Origin: an uncultured Eubacteriales bacterium | GTDB lineage: Bacteria; Bacillota; Clostridia; Christensenellales; Borkfalkiaceae | DNA: 44,036 nucleotides | NCBI GenBank assembly: GCA_949288785.1 | Contig: CASELQ010000014.1 | Span: 1 to 44,036 of the forward strand | Direction: 5' to 3' | The notes under the pieces: model-generated | Told to the model about the DNA's origin: nothing | Seen by the model: the letters and a program-made list of their open reading frames with translations, nothing else | Databases searched by the model: none | Part shown: positions 7,404 through 16,214 of the stretch, one piece after another | Position numbering within the stretch: position 1 is the first letter of the stretch | Layout of the letters: the number at the start of each line of letters is the position of its first letter | Translations under genes and position numbers: made by a program

Positions 7404-8321
7404 TCATGGCAGGATATGCCCCGCCGCAAGATATATCTTATACCAGTCCTCCCTGCTGATTTTGCTGGATACGCCGCGGCATATCGAACCAAGCCGCTTT
7501 AAATTCATGGTACCCGAAACAAGCTGTATCTCCGCCGGGTGCCGGGCTATCCACGCCGCGACCATGCCCGTTTTATCCAGCCCGTACTTTTCCCCCGTCT
7601 CCTCGAGCGCTTTATTGAGCGGGGCAAAGTTCGGATCATCTATATACGTGCCTTCGATAAACCCGTACTGAAAGGGCGACCACGCCTGCACGGTTATGTT
7701 TTTAAGCCTGCAATATTCCAGCACGCCGCCGCTCCTGTCCGCCGCGCCTTCGGTATTCATATTGGTTTCTATCCCGAACGAAATCATAGATGCGTGCACG
7801 GGCGAAAACTGCAACTGATTTGCCGCGATTTTCTGTGATATACCCGCTTGCAGCAATTCCGCCTGCATTGCGTTCATGTTGGAGACGCCGAACATTTTCA
7901 CTTTGCCCGCCCGCTCTAACGCGCTAAACGCCTCTCTAACTTCGGCGGGTTCCATAAGCGCATCCGGGCGGTGAAGCAGTAAAACGTCCAGATAGTCGGT
8001 GCCAAGCCGCTCTAATATGCCGTTCACCGACGAAACGATATGTTCCGCCGAAAAATCGTACATTCTGCCGGGCACTATGCCGCATTTTGACTGAATGATG
8101 AGTTTATCTCTCGGAATTTTGAGTGATTTTACAGCCTTGGAAAAAACTCTTTCGCACTCGCCCCTGCCGTAAATGTCGGCATGATCGAAAAAATTAAGTC
8201 CCGAATCTACGGCGCTCCCTATAAACTTTTCCGCCGACGCGGACGCGTTTGCAAGCCGCATGCACCCCACTGCCACGGCAGGCACCTCTTTAACGCCGCC
8301 CAATCTTATCTTTTTTACCAT
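7404..8321 (-). CDS. Aldo/keto reductase
   Basis: A 305-residue NADPH-dependent oxidoreductase of the AKR (beta/alpha)8 fold. The catalytic tetrad is readable: D46 and Y51 in FDHADIYG, K79 in IQSKCG and H117 in LLHRPD. GVSNMNAMQ and the late VSGTMNLKRL match the nucleotide-binding end of the barrel. The overall pattern resembles the E. coli YdhF-type branch. It starts 15 bases after the dCMP deaminase stop and ends the nrdR operon. The substrate cannot be deduced. Confidence 0.88.
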   Translation of the reverse strand: MVKKIRLGGVKEVPAVAVGCMRLANASASAEKFIGSAVDSGLNFFDHADIYGRGECERVFSKAVKSLKIPRDKLIIQSKCGIVPGRMYDFSAEHIVSSVNGILERLGTDYLDVLLLHRPDALMEPAEVREAFSALERAGKVKMFGVSNMNAMQAELLQAGISQKIAANQLQFSPVHASMISFGIETNMNTEGAADRSGGVLEYCRLKNITVQAWSPFQYGFIEGTYIDDPNFAPLNKALEETGEKYGLDKTGMVAAWIARHPAEIQLVSGTMNLKRLGSICRGVSSKISREDWYKIYLAAGHILP

Positions 8322-8336
8322 AATACGCCCCTCTTT

Positions 8337-8789
8337 TTACAGGTCGCAATATTTTATAAGTTCAACGTCTGACTGCGCAAACAGTTCAAGCGCGAACTCA
8401 TCGGGATACCCGTTTTTATATATCACCTTCTTTACGCCCGAATTGATTATCATACGGGTGCATATCACGCACGGCTGATGAGTTACGTACATTACCGCGC
8501 CTTCTAAACTTATGCCGAGCTTTGCCGCCTGTATTATGGCGTTCTGCTCGGCGTGAACGGCATAGCATACTTCCTGCATGGTGCCGCTTGCGATGTTTTT
8601 TACTCTTCTTAAACATTCGCCCCGCTCGGCACAGCTCTTCAAGCCGCTCGGCGCGCCGTTATAGCCCGTGGTGAGTATCCGCTTATCCTTTACTATCACC
8701 GCGCCAACGTGCCTGTTTTCCTGAAAACAGCTCGACCACTCCGCCACCGTTTCCGCAAGATCCATAAACCGCTTATCCCACTTTGTCAT
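8337..8789 (-). CDS. dCMP deaminase (ComEB-type)
   Basis: A 150-residue zinc deaminase that should convert dCMP to dUMP, the precursor for thymidylate. H79-A-E81 holds the zinc ligand and catalytic glutamate, and PCVIC supplies C107 and C110. The N-terminal block with TGYNGAPSG and the C-rich insert CAERGEC is characteristic of dCMP rather than cytidine deaminases. The start codon overlaps the nrdR stop as ATGA, indicating translational coupling. Pairing with NrdR fits a deoxynucleotide-supply operon. Confidence 0.9.
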   Translation of the reverse strand: MTKWDKRFMDLAETVAEWSSCFQENRHVGAVIVKDKRILTTGYNGAPSGLKSCAERGECLRRVKNIASGTMQEVCYAVHAEQNAIIQAAKLGISLEGAVMYVTHQPCVICTRMIINSGVKKVIYKNGYPDEFALELFAQSDVELIKYCDL

Positions 8790-9259
8790 TTGTTTTCTCC
8801 CTTATTGTCCTTTTTCATCATCTGTTCCAGTTCTTTCATAAAAGACGTGGTGTCGGTAAACGACCGATATACCGAAGCAAAGCGCACGTATGCCACCTCG
8901 TCTATCTCTTTAAGCCCCTCGCACACCATCTCGCCTATTTCTTTGCTGGTTATTTCCTGCCGCAGGGAATTATATATCTTTTTTTGAATATCATCTACCA
9001 ATTTGTCTATCTTGGCGGAAGGCACCGCGCGTTTTTCGCATGCGCGGATGATGCCGTTTTTGATCTTGTTGGGATCGAAGATCTGCCGCGCCCCGCCCGA
9101 TTTTATCACGTATACGGGGGTGGTTTCCACCGTTTCGTAGGTAGTGAAACGTTTGCCGCAGTTTATACATTCGCGGCGGCGGCGTATTATGGTGCCGTCT
9201 TCCGCCGAGCGCGAATCTACAACCTTACTGTCGGGACAGCCGCAATACATACACTTCAT
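8786..9259 (-). CDS. nrdR: Transcriptional repressor NrdR
   Basis: A 157-residue protein with the N-terminal zinc ribbon (C3, C6, C31, C34, with the RRRREC segment that binds NrdR boxes) and an ATP-cone domain from about 46 to 136. It senses ATP/dATP and represses ribonucleotide reductase genes. I chose the ATG at 9259 because AAGGAG lies 9 bases before it; the open frame runs 18 codons further upstream without family support. No ribonucleotide reductase gene is in the window, so its targets are elsewhere. Confidence 0.95.
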   Translation of the reverse strand: MKCMYCGCPDSKVVDSRSAEDGTIIRRRRECINCGKRFTTYETVETTPVYVIKSGGARQIFDPNKIKNGIIRACEKRAVPSAKIDKLVDDIQKKIYNSLRQEITSKEIGEMVCEGLKEIDEVAYVRFASVYRSFTDTTSFMKELEQMMKKDNKGENK

Positions 9260-9398
9260 TTCGTTTTCTCCTTTGATAATCAAAAATGTTTCGGGCGCAG
9301 CGCCCCCCGGCACGGGATAGCCGCCTGTTTTACATAACGCAATTAAATAAATTTACGTTAAAGGCACATACTAACCAAGACCGGAGATACTTTAATTT

Positions 9399-9701
9399 AT
9401 GCCGCTTTTGGTTTACATCGTATTTTTCGTTTATATATTTGCCGTAAATTTTTACGGCGTGCTGCTCCTCCGCTTTCAGAAAAAAGCAAGGGATGCGGAC
9501 GACCCCGAAAAAATCAGCGACGCCCGCCTGTATCTTGCCGCGATTATGGGCGGGGCTGCCGGTATATATATCTTTATGTTCGTTTTCAAGTACCGGCTGA
9601 AAAGTTTTTTCCCCATGGTCATAATGCCCGTACTCACTGCAATAAACATATACCTGATAGTCCTTGCGTTAAGGACGGGATTCGGGCTTGCCGCGGTTTG
9701 A
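9399..9701 (+). CDS. Small DUF1294-like membrane protein
   Basis: A 100-residue protein with hydrophobic segments at about 3-24, 48-64 and 75-95. The central block (ISDARLYLAAIMGGAAGIY followed by FKYRLKSFF) follows the DUF1294 pattern of a charged lead-in, an L-rich GG helix and a basic-aromatic turn, although the usual H-K-T is replaced. Function is unknown for the family. It is one of the few plus-strand genes here, divergent from nrdR and convergent with nnr. The ribosome binding site (CGGAGA) is modest. Confidence 0.65.
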   Translation: MPLLVYIVFFVYIFAVNFYGVLLLRFQKKARDADDPEKISDARLYLAAIMGGAAGIYIFMFVFKYRLKSFFPMVIMPVLTAINIYLIVLALRTGFGLAAV

Positions 9702-9764
9702 CATGTTAAGCCCGCCGTAAGCCTGCCGTTTTTTCACCCTTTATTTTACCCTCTTATCGGTCTT

Positions 9765-11207
9765 TCAGCCGCCCGTAACGGCCGTTATGACATCCGAAAG
9801 ACAGGACGAAAAATCCAAAGCGGTAACCGAATATTGGTTTTTCCGCTCTACCGCCAGTTCCCCCGCTCTTCCGAAAAGATAACACCCGCACGCCGCCGAA
9901 AGAGCGGCGCTTTCTCCCCTTAAAAGCAGGCCGGCAATTATACCCCCGAGCACGTCTCCGCTGCCCGCCTTTGCCATACCCGCATTGCCCGCGGTATTAA
10001 GAAACAAACTTTCCCCGTCCGTTATCACGGTTGCGGCGCTTTTTAACACCACGGTAACGCCGAATTTTTTAGCATATTCCCGCGACATACCGAACGGATC
10101 AGCCGTGATTTCTTCCGCGCTTTTTAAGGACAACCTTGAAAACTCGCCTATGTGCGGCGTTATGACCGTTTCGGGAAGCTTATCACTCAAAACGCTCTGC
10201 CCGTACTTTGCAAGGGTGTTCAGCCCGTCCGCGTCTATAACCAGCCTGCCGCGGTAATTTTTAAGCAGATAACTTAAAATCTTATAGTTTTCTTCCGTAA
10301 CGCCCATCCCCATGCCCGCGACTATCACGTCATACTTCAAAAGAGTGGCAAGCGATTGTTCGTCAAAAACTAAACTATTGCCGTCATCCGGCAACGACGT
10401 TATAGTACATTCCGGCACGCGGGCGGCACATACGCCGTAAATACAGTCCGGTATGGCAAGGTTTGCATATCCCGCGCCCGTCTGCAACGCGCCAAGCCCC
10501 GAGAGCGCAAGCAACGCGCTGCCCGGAAAGGCTTTGCTGCCGCCGAGAACGGCGACTTTGCCGTAAGTGCCCTTATGAGTATTTCTTTTTCTCGGCGGGA
10601 AAAACGCCGCCGCGTCCTCTCGCCCGAGCCTTGAAACAAAACCTTCGCCCCAGATACTTATGCCTATATCTTTGGCAATGACGGTGCCGCAATAATCGGG
10701 CCCGTCGTTTATAAAGTGTCCGAGTTTATACTCCTGCACGGCAACGGTGAGGTTTGCTTTTACCGCCGCGCCCATGGCTCTCCCGGTATCTCCGTTAAGC
10801 CCGCTCGGAATATCGCACGCAACCACATACGCGCCGGAAGCGTTTATTTTTTCTATCGCCTGCCTGTATGCCCCCTCCACGGGTCTATTAAGCCCCGTGC
10901 CGAATATACAGTCCACGATAATATCGAACTTTCGGTCAAAAAGTTTTAACATTCCGCCCGAAACGTTCATTACAGCCACGGTAAACCCATGCACCGAAGA
11001 CAGAATACGCGCTATTATCTTCCCGTCTTCGCCGTTATGCCCGGCACCCACGCAAACCAGAACTCTGCCGCCGTGCAACCGTTTTATTATCTCATCTGCC
11101 ACCGCCGCGGCAGCGCGCTCGGTCAGAACGTCCTCCGATATACCCAGTGCGGATACGGTATATTCGTCTGCCGCGCGCATCTCTTTTACGGATAATATTC
11201 TGTCCAT
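9765..11207 (-). CDS. nnr: Bifunctional NAD(P)H-hydrate epimerase/dehydratase
   Basis: A 480-residue fusion that repairs hydrated NADH and NADPH. Residues 1-215 form the YjeF-N epimerase domain, with GAGHNGEDG standing for the usual G-x-G-N-N-G-G-D-G, then IVDCIFGTGL and CDIPSGLNGDTG. Residues from about 220 form the ribokinase-like dehydratase with KGTYGKVAVLGGS, VIDADGLN, VITPHIGEF and the nucleotide-site AKAGSGDVLGG. Both halves look complete. AGCGGAGGT precedes the ATG at 11207. It ends the tyrS-yigZ-recX-nnr run, with a 144-base gap after recX. Confidence 0.93.
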   Translation of the reverse strand: MDRILSVKEMRAADEYTVSALGISEDVLTERAAAAVADEIIKRLHGGRVLVCVGAGHNGEDGKIIARILSSVHGFTVAVMNVSGGMLKLFDRKFDIIVDCIFGTGLNRPVEGAYRQAIEKINASGAYVVACDIPSGLNGDTGRAMGAAVKANLTVAVQEYKLGHFINDGPDYCGTVIAKDIGISIWGEGFVSRLGREDAAAFFPPRKRNTHKGTYGKVAVLGGSKAFPGSALLALSGLGALQTGAGYANLAIPDCIYGVCAARVPECTITSLPDDGNSLVFDEQSLATLLKYDVIVAGMGMGVTEENYKILSYLLKNYRGRLVIDADGLNTLAKYGQSVLSDKLPETVITPHIGEFSRLSLKSAEEITADPFGMSREYAKKFGVTVVLKSAATVITDGESLFLNTAGNAGMAKAGSGDVLGGIIAGLLLRGESAALSAACGCYLFGRAGELAVERKNQYSVTALDFSSCLSDVITAVTGG

Positions 11208-11351
11208 AATACCTCCGCTTAAAGCCGAAAACCATTTATATACGTCCGGAAATTAAGCACGAAATCAAGGCCGCGCACCGCTAACCGCCCGATTGCCTGA
11301 AAGATTGCAAAAATCATACGCCCGGGCGCAATCCGTTTTCCGAAACTCTTT

Positions 11352-11978
11352 TCACCAAAACCCTTCGCCGCGGAAATCTTTAAGGGCGTATTCCGCCTCC
11401 TCATAGGAAAAGCCCCTGCCCACAAGATAGCGGAAAGTTTTAGAAAGTAACTCCTTTGTAATCTCTTTGCCTCTGAGCCGCTTTTCCGCAATTTTTCTGG
11501 CGTCTTCCTCCTGCGTGAAGGGCTCGTTTTCGTAAACCGTTTCTATATCGCTCTTTTTAACGCCCTTTTGCATTAGCTTGAAAGAGGCAAGCCGCCTGCC
11601 CTGTGTGGCTTTGGTACTCTCTATATATTTTTCCGCATACAGCGCGTCGTTTATATATCCCTTTTCGGAAAGTTTTTCAACGACGTCCGTTGCCGTCCGA
11701 TAATCGTATCCCCTTCTTAAAAGATAGTCTTTTACCTGCCGTTTGGTCTTCAATGACTTTGAAATATACCCCGCCGCTTTTGAAAGAGCTTCCGCCCGGG
11801 CGGAAAAATCTTTCAGGGCGTTAAGCGTTTTTTCGTCCGCCTCTGCGCCGGGTTTAAGTTTTAAGGTCATTACCGCTTCTACCAAAACTCCTGCAAAAAA
11901 CTCCCCGTCTACATACACGTTGCAGCGTTCCTTGTTATTCGCCTGTACGGTTATTGCCGTTATTTTAGACATAATCAT
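11352..11978 (-). CDS. recX: Regulatory protein RecX
   Basis: A 208-residue all-helical protein of the RecX family, which binds and limits RecA filaments. The family repeats are readable: a YISKSLKTKRQVKDYLLRRGY block, KLSEKGYINDALYAEKYIES, then two further three-helix modules ending GRGFSYEEAEYALKDF. Translation may start at 11978, overlapping the yigZ stop, or two codons later at MSKITAI. It is coupled to yigZ, so expression probably follows the tyrS transcript. Confidence 0.9.
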   Translation of the reverse strand: MIMSKITAITVQANNKERCNVYVDGEFFAGVLVEAVMTLKLKPGAEADEKTLNALKDFSARAEALSKAAGYISKSLKTKRQVKDYLLRRGYDYRTATDVVEKLSEKGYINDALYAEKYIESTKATQGRRLASFKLMQKGVKKSDIETVYENEPFTQEEDARKIAEKRLRGKEITKELLSKTFRYLVGRGFSYEEAEYALKDFRGEGFW

Positions 11979-12613
11979 ACCTTAAAACAATAGTATTTTT
12001 CTGTAAGTTTTTCAATGCAACAATTACCGGAGGTAACCTCGTTTACAAGTTTCGGAAAGCCGTCATCTTTACCCCCGCCGGCAAGCTTTACCGCCGCGGT
12101 AAACTTCACTTTTCCGAAAAATTCCGCGCCCGTTATTTCAAAATCGACGGCAAGTTTTTTGTTTAAAAACTTTACATACTGTTCATAGTCCGCGGTAATT
12201 TTATATATCGCTGCGGGCTGCATAAAAACCGTTTTCGCACTCTTTAAACATTCCGCAGTTATTCCGCCGTAAGCCCTTGCAAGTCCGCCCGTACCGAGTT
12301 TTATCCCGCCGAAATATCTGGTTACAACAGCAACCGCCATAAATATTCCGTTCGCTTTAAGTGCATTCAGTATGGGCATTCCCGCGGTACCCTGCGGTTC
12401 CCCGTCATCCGAAAAGCGGCACACGCTTGCCCTTTCGTCCGCTATGAAAGCATGGCAATGATGGTTTGCCCGGGAATGTTTCTTTTTTATTTCGGCAATA
12501 AATTCACGCGCCTGCTCCTCGCTTTCTATATGCTTTATGTTGCAGATGAACTTGGAACGCTCTATTATCTCCGTTCTTTCCGCCTCTCCCGAGACGGTGA
12601 GAAAACCCGTCAT
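11975..12613 (-). CDS. yigZ: YigZ/IMPACT-family protein
   Basis: A 212-residue UPF0029/IMPACT protein. The N-terminal domain carries the family signature: SKFICN, ANHHCHAFI, FSDDGEPQGTAGMPIL and VTRYFGGIKLGTGGL. A C-terminal ferredoxin-like DUF1949 domain follows from about 140. Bacterial members have been linked to translation, but their role is not settled. It begins by ATGA overlap with tyrS and ends by overlap with recX, which ties all three to one transcript. Confidence 0.92.
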   Translation of the reverse strand: MTGFLTVSGEAERTEIIERSKFICNIKHIESEEQAREFIAEIKKKHSRANHHCHAFIADERASVCRFSDDGEPQGTAGMPILNALKANGIFMAVAVVTRYFGGIKLGTGGLARAYGGITAECLKSAKTVFMQPAAIYKITADYEQYVKFLNKKLAVDFEITGAEFFGKVKFTAAVKLAGGGKDDGFPKLVNEVTSGNCCIEKLTEKYYCFKV

Positions 12614-13824
12614 TTCACAATTATTTTAAGATGCGCCTTTTTGCCCTTGTGCAGAATGAATTCGCCCTTTTTAAGCGCCTCTTCGGGAATCTCGGCAAAG
12701 GCATCCGACACTTTGTTTTCGCCTATCGACACGCCGCCGCCCTCTATAAGCCGCTTTGCTTCTCCCTTAGATTTGGCAAGCCCTGCCGCAACCAGCAGAT
12801 CGGAGACAAGGCGGATATCGCTTCCCACGGTAACCGAAAGCATATCCTCTTCATCCCCGGCGCCGAATGCCGCTTTTGCCTGCCGCTCTGCAGCAAGCGC
12901 CTTTTCTCTCCCGTGCACCAGCGCGGTTACCTCGAACGCAAGCCTCTCTTTGGCGGCGTTCATGCGCTCGTCCTTATAGCGGGTGAGCTCTTTTATCTCT
13001 TCCATATCCATAAAAGTGAGAAGGCGCATACATTCCTCGACCTTAACGTCTTCCACGTTGCGGAAATACTGATAGAACTCATAGGGCGAGGTCTTATTTT
13101 CGTCAAGCCACAGCGCGCCCTTTGCAGTCTTACCCATCTTTTTGCCCTCGCTCGTTAAAAGCAGAGTAAACGTCATGGCGTATGCCTGCGCACCCTCCTT
13201 CTTCTTTATAAGATTAGCGCCGGCAAGCATGTTGCTCCACTGATCGTCTCCCCCCATCTGCAGCTTCACGCCGTAATCGCGGTAGAGCTTTAAAAAGTCG
13301 TACCCCTGCATGAGCATATAGTTGAATTCAAGGAAGGAAAGCCCTTTTTCCATCCTCGTTTTAAAGCATTCCGCGGTAAGCATTTTGTTTACCGAAAAAT
13401 GTACGCCGATATCCCTTAAAAATTCAATGTAATTGAGGTTTAAAAGCCAGTCCGCATTGTTTACCATGAGCGCGGGGTTTTCGCCCTCGAATCTTATAAA
13501 CCTGCTCATCTGCTTTCTAAAACAGTTGCAGTTGCGGTCTACCGTCTCCCTCGTCATCATAGAACGCATATCTGTTCTGCCGGAAGGGTCGCCTATCATT
13601 CCCGTGCCGCCGCCGATGAGCGCTATCGGCTGATGCCCGTACCTCTGCATCCACGCCATTGCCATTATGGGAATATAGTGCCCTATGTGCAGACTGTCCG
13701 CAGTAGGGTCGAACCCGACGTAAAAGGGTACCTTTTCACTGCCGAGAAGTTTATATAATTCATCTTCAAATACCGTCTGTTTTATAAAACCGCGCTCTTT
13801 AAGCACGTCGAATACGTTTTCCAT
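12610..13824 (-). CDS. tyrS: Tyrosyl-tRNA synthetase
   Basis: A 404-residue class I synthetase. HIGH is at 46-49 within DSLHIGHY, the tyrosine pocket includes GGDDQWSN (191-198) and the KMSKS equivalent is KMGKT (229-233), normal for TyrRS. A C-terminal S4 RNA-binding domain (about 345-400, GLAKSKGEAKRLIEGGGVSI) is present. GGGAGAG precedes the ATG. Firmicute tyrS genes often carry a T-box leader; the 156-base gap upstream shows no T-box sequence. Confidence 0.96.
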   Translation of the reverse strand: MENVFDVLKERGFIKQTVFEDELYKLLGSEKVPFYVGFDPTADSLHIGHYIPIMAMAWMQRYGHQPIALIGGGTGMIGDPSGRTDMRSMMTRETVDRNCNCFRKQMSRFIRFEGENPALMVNNADWLLNLNYIEFLRDIGVHFSVNKMLTAECFKTRMEKGLSFLEFNYMLMQGYDFLKLYRDYGVKLQMGGDDQWSNMLAGANLIKKKEGAQAYAMTFTLLLTSEGKKMGKTAKGALWLDENKTSPYEFYQYFRNVEDVKVEECMRLLTFMDMEEIKELTRYKDERMNAAKERLAFEVTALVHGREKALAAERQAKAAFGAGDEEDMLSVTVGSDIRLVSDLLVAAGLAKSKGEAKRLIEGGGVSIGENKVSDAFAEIPEEALKKGEFILHKGKKAHLKIIVK

Positions 13825-13943
13825 TTTTTCTCTCCCGTCCCGATAGTTATCCTTTCAAAAAATATATTCGGAATTTTTTACTATTTTATTGTTTTATTTC
13901 CGCTTGCACGTTTTTAGGGCGTTGCCGATAATAAGTTTACTTT

Positions 13944-13989
13944 ATTTAAACTCTGATTTACGCCCTATTTAAACTCTGATTTACGCCCT
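13944..13989. repeat. Exact 23-bp tandem duplication across the rhaB stop codon
   Basis: Positions 13944-13966 and 13967-13989 are identical. The second copy includes the last codons and the TAA of the rhamnulokinase gene, so the duplication copied the gene end into the intergenic region without altering the protein. Confidence 0.95.
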
Positions 13990-15378
13990 GAACTCTTTTA
14001 TTTCAAAAGACCTTGCAACAAGTTCGCGCCCTTCATTCAGGCTCGCTATATCTCCTGCCGCAAGCATAAGCGCCAAGATATTGCCCGTTGCGGTAGCCTC
14101 TACCGGTCCCGCTATCACCTTTTTGCCCGTATAAACGGCGGTCAGCTTGTTGAGATATTCGTTCTGGCACCCCCCGCCGACTATGTTTATGGCGTCAAAG
14201 GTTTTGCCCGTTATAGCCTCTATTTCCTCGGTGGTTTTGCGGTAACTTTCGGCAAGGCTCACGTACACGCATTTGGCAAGTTCGCCCACCGTGCGCGGGG
14301 GTTGCTGCCCCGTCTTTACGCAATATGCCTTAACCGCCTCCGTCATGTTATCCGGCGCAAAAAAGGAAAGATCGTTTACCTCTACCACCGAATTGAAGTC
14401 CGTTGCCTTTTCTGCTTCCGTAACGAAATCCGCAAAGCTGTACTTATCGTTATACTCCTTTTTGATGCACTGGATCATCCAAAGCCCCATTATGTTCTTT
14501 AAAAACCGCACCGACCTTCCGTAACCGCCCTCGTTGGTAAAGCCCGCCGACCTTGCCGCCTCGCTTGTATTTTCATCCTGCGTTTCAATACCCATAAGCG
14601 ACCACGTGCCGCTGGATATATAGAGCGGCATTCCGGCGGAGGGCACAGCCATTACGGCGCTTGCCGTATCGTGCGTGGCGGGAAGGCATATTTTAGTGTT
14701 GAACCCCACTTCTTTAACAAGTTCCTCTTTCAGGTCCCCGACGACTGTGCCGGGCATAGAGAGCTCTCTGAAAAGTTCCTTTTTAAGCCCCAACTCGCCG
14801 ATAATATCCATATCCCAGTCTCTTGCCGCGGCATTTAAAAGCCCCGTGGTGGAAGCGTTTGTATACTCGTTTTTCTTTACGCCCGTGAGCATATAATGCA
14901 GATAATCGGGCGTCATCAAAAACGTTTCGGCCTTATCGAGCTTGCCGGACTTTTTGTCGCAGTACAGCTGATATATGGTGTTAAACACCTGTTCCTGAAT
15001 ACCTGTGCGCTTGTAAAGCCTTTCCTCACCAACCGTCTTTGCCACTTCTTTCGTTACGGAAAGAGTTCTGTCGTCCCTGTAAGAATATATCTCGCCGATA
15101 AGATCGCCGTTTTTATCAAGCAAAGCATAATCTACGCCCCAGGTATCTATACCCACCATGCAGGGAATTTTCCCCCTGACTCCGCACTCTTTAAGCCCCG
15201 CAACGATGCTGGAAAACAACGCGTTATGATCCCACACGAGTTTCCCGTTTTTTTCCACCGCACCGTTTTTAAAGCGATAAACCTCTTCGAGAACGAGTTT
15301 CCCGCCCTCTAAGTGCCCAAGGATGTGCCTGCCGCTGGATGCGCCTATATCTATGGCAAGATAATATTTTTCGGCCAT
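13981..15378 (-). CDS. rhaB: Rhamnulokinase
   Basis: A 465-residue FGGY-family kinase that should phosphorylate L-rhamnulose to L-rhamnulose 1-phosphate. The actin-like fold opens with LAIDIGASSGRHILG (phosphate loop), followed by MVGIDTWGVDYALLD, typical of RhaB, THDTASAV, YISSGTWSLMG and the adenine-side IVGGGCQNEYLN. Length matches the family. AAAGGGAG precedes the ATG. It is alone: no isomerase, aldolase or regulator of the rhamnose pathway is adjacent. L-fuculokinase is the main alternative, but the GTWSLMG/WGVDY pattern favours rhamnulose. Confidence 0.88.
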   Translation of the reverse strand: MAEKYYLAIDIGASSGRHILGHLEGGKLVLEEVYRFKNGAVEKNGKLVWDHNALFSSIVAGLKECGVRGKIPCMVGIDTWGVDYALLDKNGDLIGEIYSYRDDRTLSVTKEVAKTVGEERLYKRTGIQEQVFNTIYQLYCDKKSGKLDKAETFLMTPDYLHYMLTGVKKNEYTNASTTGLLNAAARDWDMDIIGELGLKKELFRELSMPGTVVGDLKEELVKEVGFNTKICLPATHDTASAVMAVPSAGMPLYISSGTWSLMGIETQDENTSEAARSAGFTNEGGYGRSVRFLKNIMGLWMIQCIKKEYNDKYSFADFVTEAEKATDFNSVVEVNDLSFFAPDNMTEAVKAYCVKTGQQPPRTVGELAKCVYVSLAESYRKTTEEIEAITGKTFDAINIVGGGCQNEYLNKLTAVYTGKKVIAGPVEATATGNILALMLAAGDIASLNEGRELVARSFEIKEFRA

Positions 15379-15409
15379 ACTTATTTCTCCCTTTAATTAT
15401 TTAAATAAT

Positions 15410-15438
15410 ATTATACAATAAAGAAAAGTTTCTGTCAA
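15410..15438 (-). promoter_or_regulatory. Perfect consensus sigma-A promoter of rhaB
   Basis: TTGACA (15433-15438), 17 bases, TATAAT (15410-15415) on the minus strand, with the start codon 32 bases downstream. No operator palindrome or CcpA-type site is obvious beside it. Confidence 0.85.
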
Positions 15439-15600
15439 AAAATATCCCGTAAAGATTGCCAAAAAATATAAATAAAAATGATAAAAATATGAAAAACTTA
15501 AACGCCGCTTTAATACGCTTTCCGAAAAAATTGCGGAATATAACACTAACTGAAAAAGGACTTTTAATCATATAAAAAAGGGCAAAGAAATAATTGACGC

Positions 15601-15635
15601 ATAAAAAACGGCAGCAATATTTTTATATGCTGCCG
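15601..15635 (-). terminator. Terminator downstream of the small membrane ORF
   Basis: CGGCAGCA (15609-15616) pairs with TGCTGCCG (15628-15635). Read leftward, the stem is followed by TTTTTTATG. It would end transcripts from the 30-residue ORF or read-through from minDE. Confidence 0.8.
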
Positions 15636-15744
15636 CGCGCAAAAACATCCTCCGCGGGGCATAAAAAACCGGGCAGAAGTACCGCTACGCCTGCCGCGCG
15701 ACCCCCGCACGGAACGGAAAATCAAGAAAGCAAGACGATAATAT

Positions 15745-15837
15745 TTATTTGCTTTTTCTTCTGTAACCTATCAGCGAGTAAATAAGAAGAGCAAAGTTCG
15801 CTCCTATAACAACGCCTATCACAATACCTGCCGCCAT
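15745..15837 (-). CDS. Putative 30-residue single-helix membrane peptide
   Basis: The frame encodes MAAGIVIGVVIGANFALLIY and then SLIGYRRKSK: one uninterrupted hydrophobic helix followed by a basic, cytoplasm-facing tail. A GGGG-containing element lies about 5-8 bases before the ATG, and a good intrinsic terminator follows 110 bases on, so promoter-side signals are weak but the 3' end is well defined. Short single-helix peptides of this shape are often missed in annotation. No family is assigned. Confidence 0.5.
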   Translation of the reverse strand: MAAGIVIGVVIGANFALLIYSLIGYRRKSK

Positions 15838-15960
15838 ATACACCCCGTTAAAGTTTTCCCCTTTGAAATATTTTTATTCAAGCCGTATAAAATATGTAAT
15901 ATTCTTAAAAAGCAGACGATTATGTCAGACATATTAAACGCCTGAAACATTTGTAATTTA

Positions 15961-16212
15961 TTAAAATTTTACTTCCTGAGCCGGTATGGACGTGAACGAG
16001 TGCACCGCGGTGGCGGAAAGGCTTATTTTTACCTGATAGGCGTCCCTCGTTTTATCTATGGAAAGGATGGGCAGCCCCTTATAGTCAAAATAATCTTTGA
16101 GCACTTTGTCCAGGTCCCCTATCAGCAAATCGGAAAAGTCGTCCTTAACGTTAAGCCGTTCGGTCTTTATTATATTCTCTATCCGCGCAAGTTCGTTCCT
16201 GCTCTTCTTCAT
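15961..16212 (-). CDS. minE: Cell division topological specificity factor MinE
   Basis: An 83-residue MinE. The N-terminal helix (ARIENIIKTERL) corresponds to the MinD-interacting region. The central D-F-x-D-L-L-I-G-D-L-D-K-V-L segment and the beta-strands LPILSIDKTRDAYQVKISL match the dimerisation domain. MinE drives MinD off the membrane and makes the Min system oscillate. AAAAGGAG lies before the ATG, inside the end of minD, two bases beyond the minD stop. Confidence 0.88.
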   Translation of the reverse strand: MKKSRNELARIENIIKTERLNVKDDFSDLLIGDLDKVLKDYFDYKGLPILSIDKTRDAYQVKISLSATAVHSFTSIPAQEVKF

Positions 16213-16214
16213 GG

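Noticed and set aside
9293..9306. Regulatory hairpin in the nrdR leader
   Set aside because: GGGCGC/GCGCCC has only a one-base loop and is short; not enough to support a function.
13825..13980. T-box riboswitch upstream of tyrS
   Set aside because: Only 156 bases are available, and neither the T-box sequence nor an antiterminator is visible.
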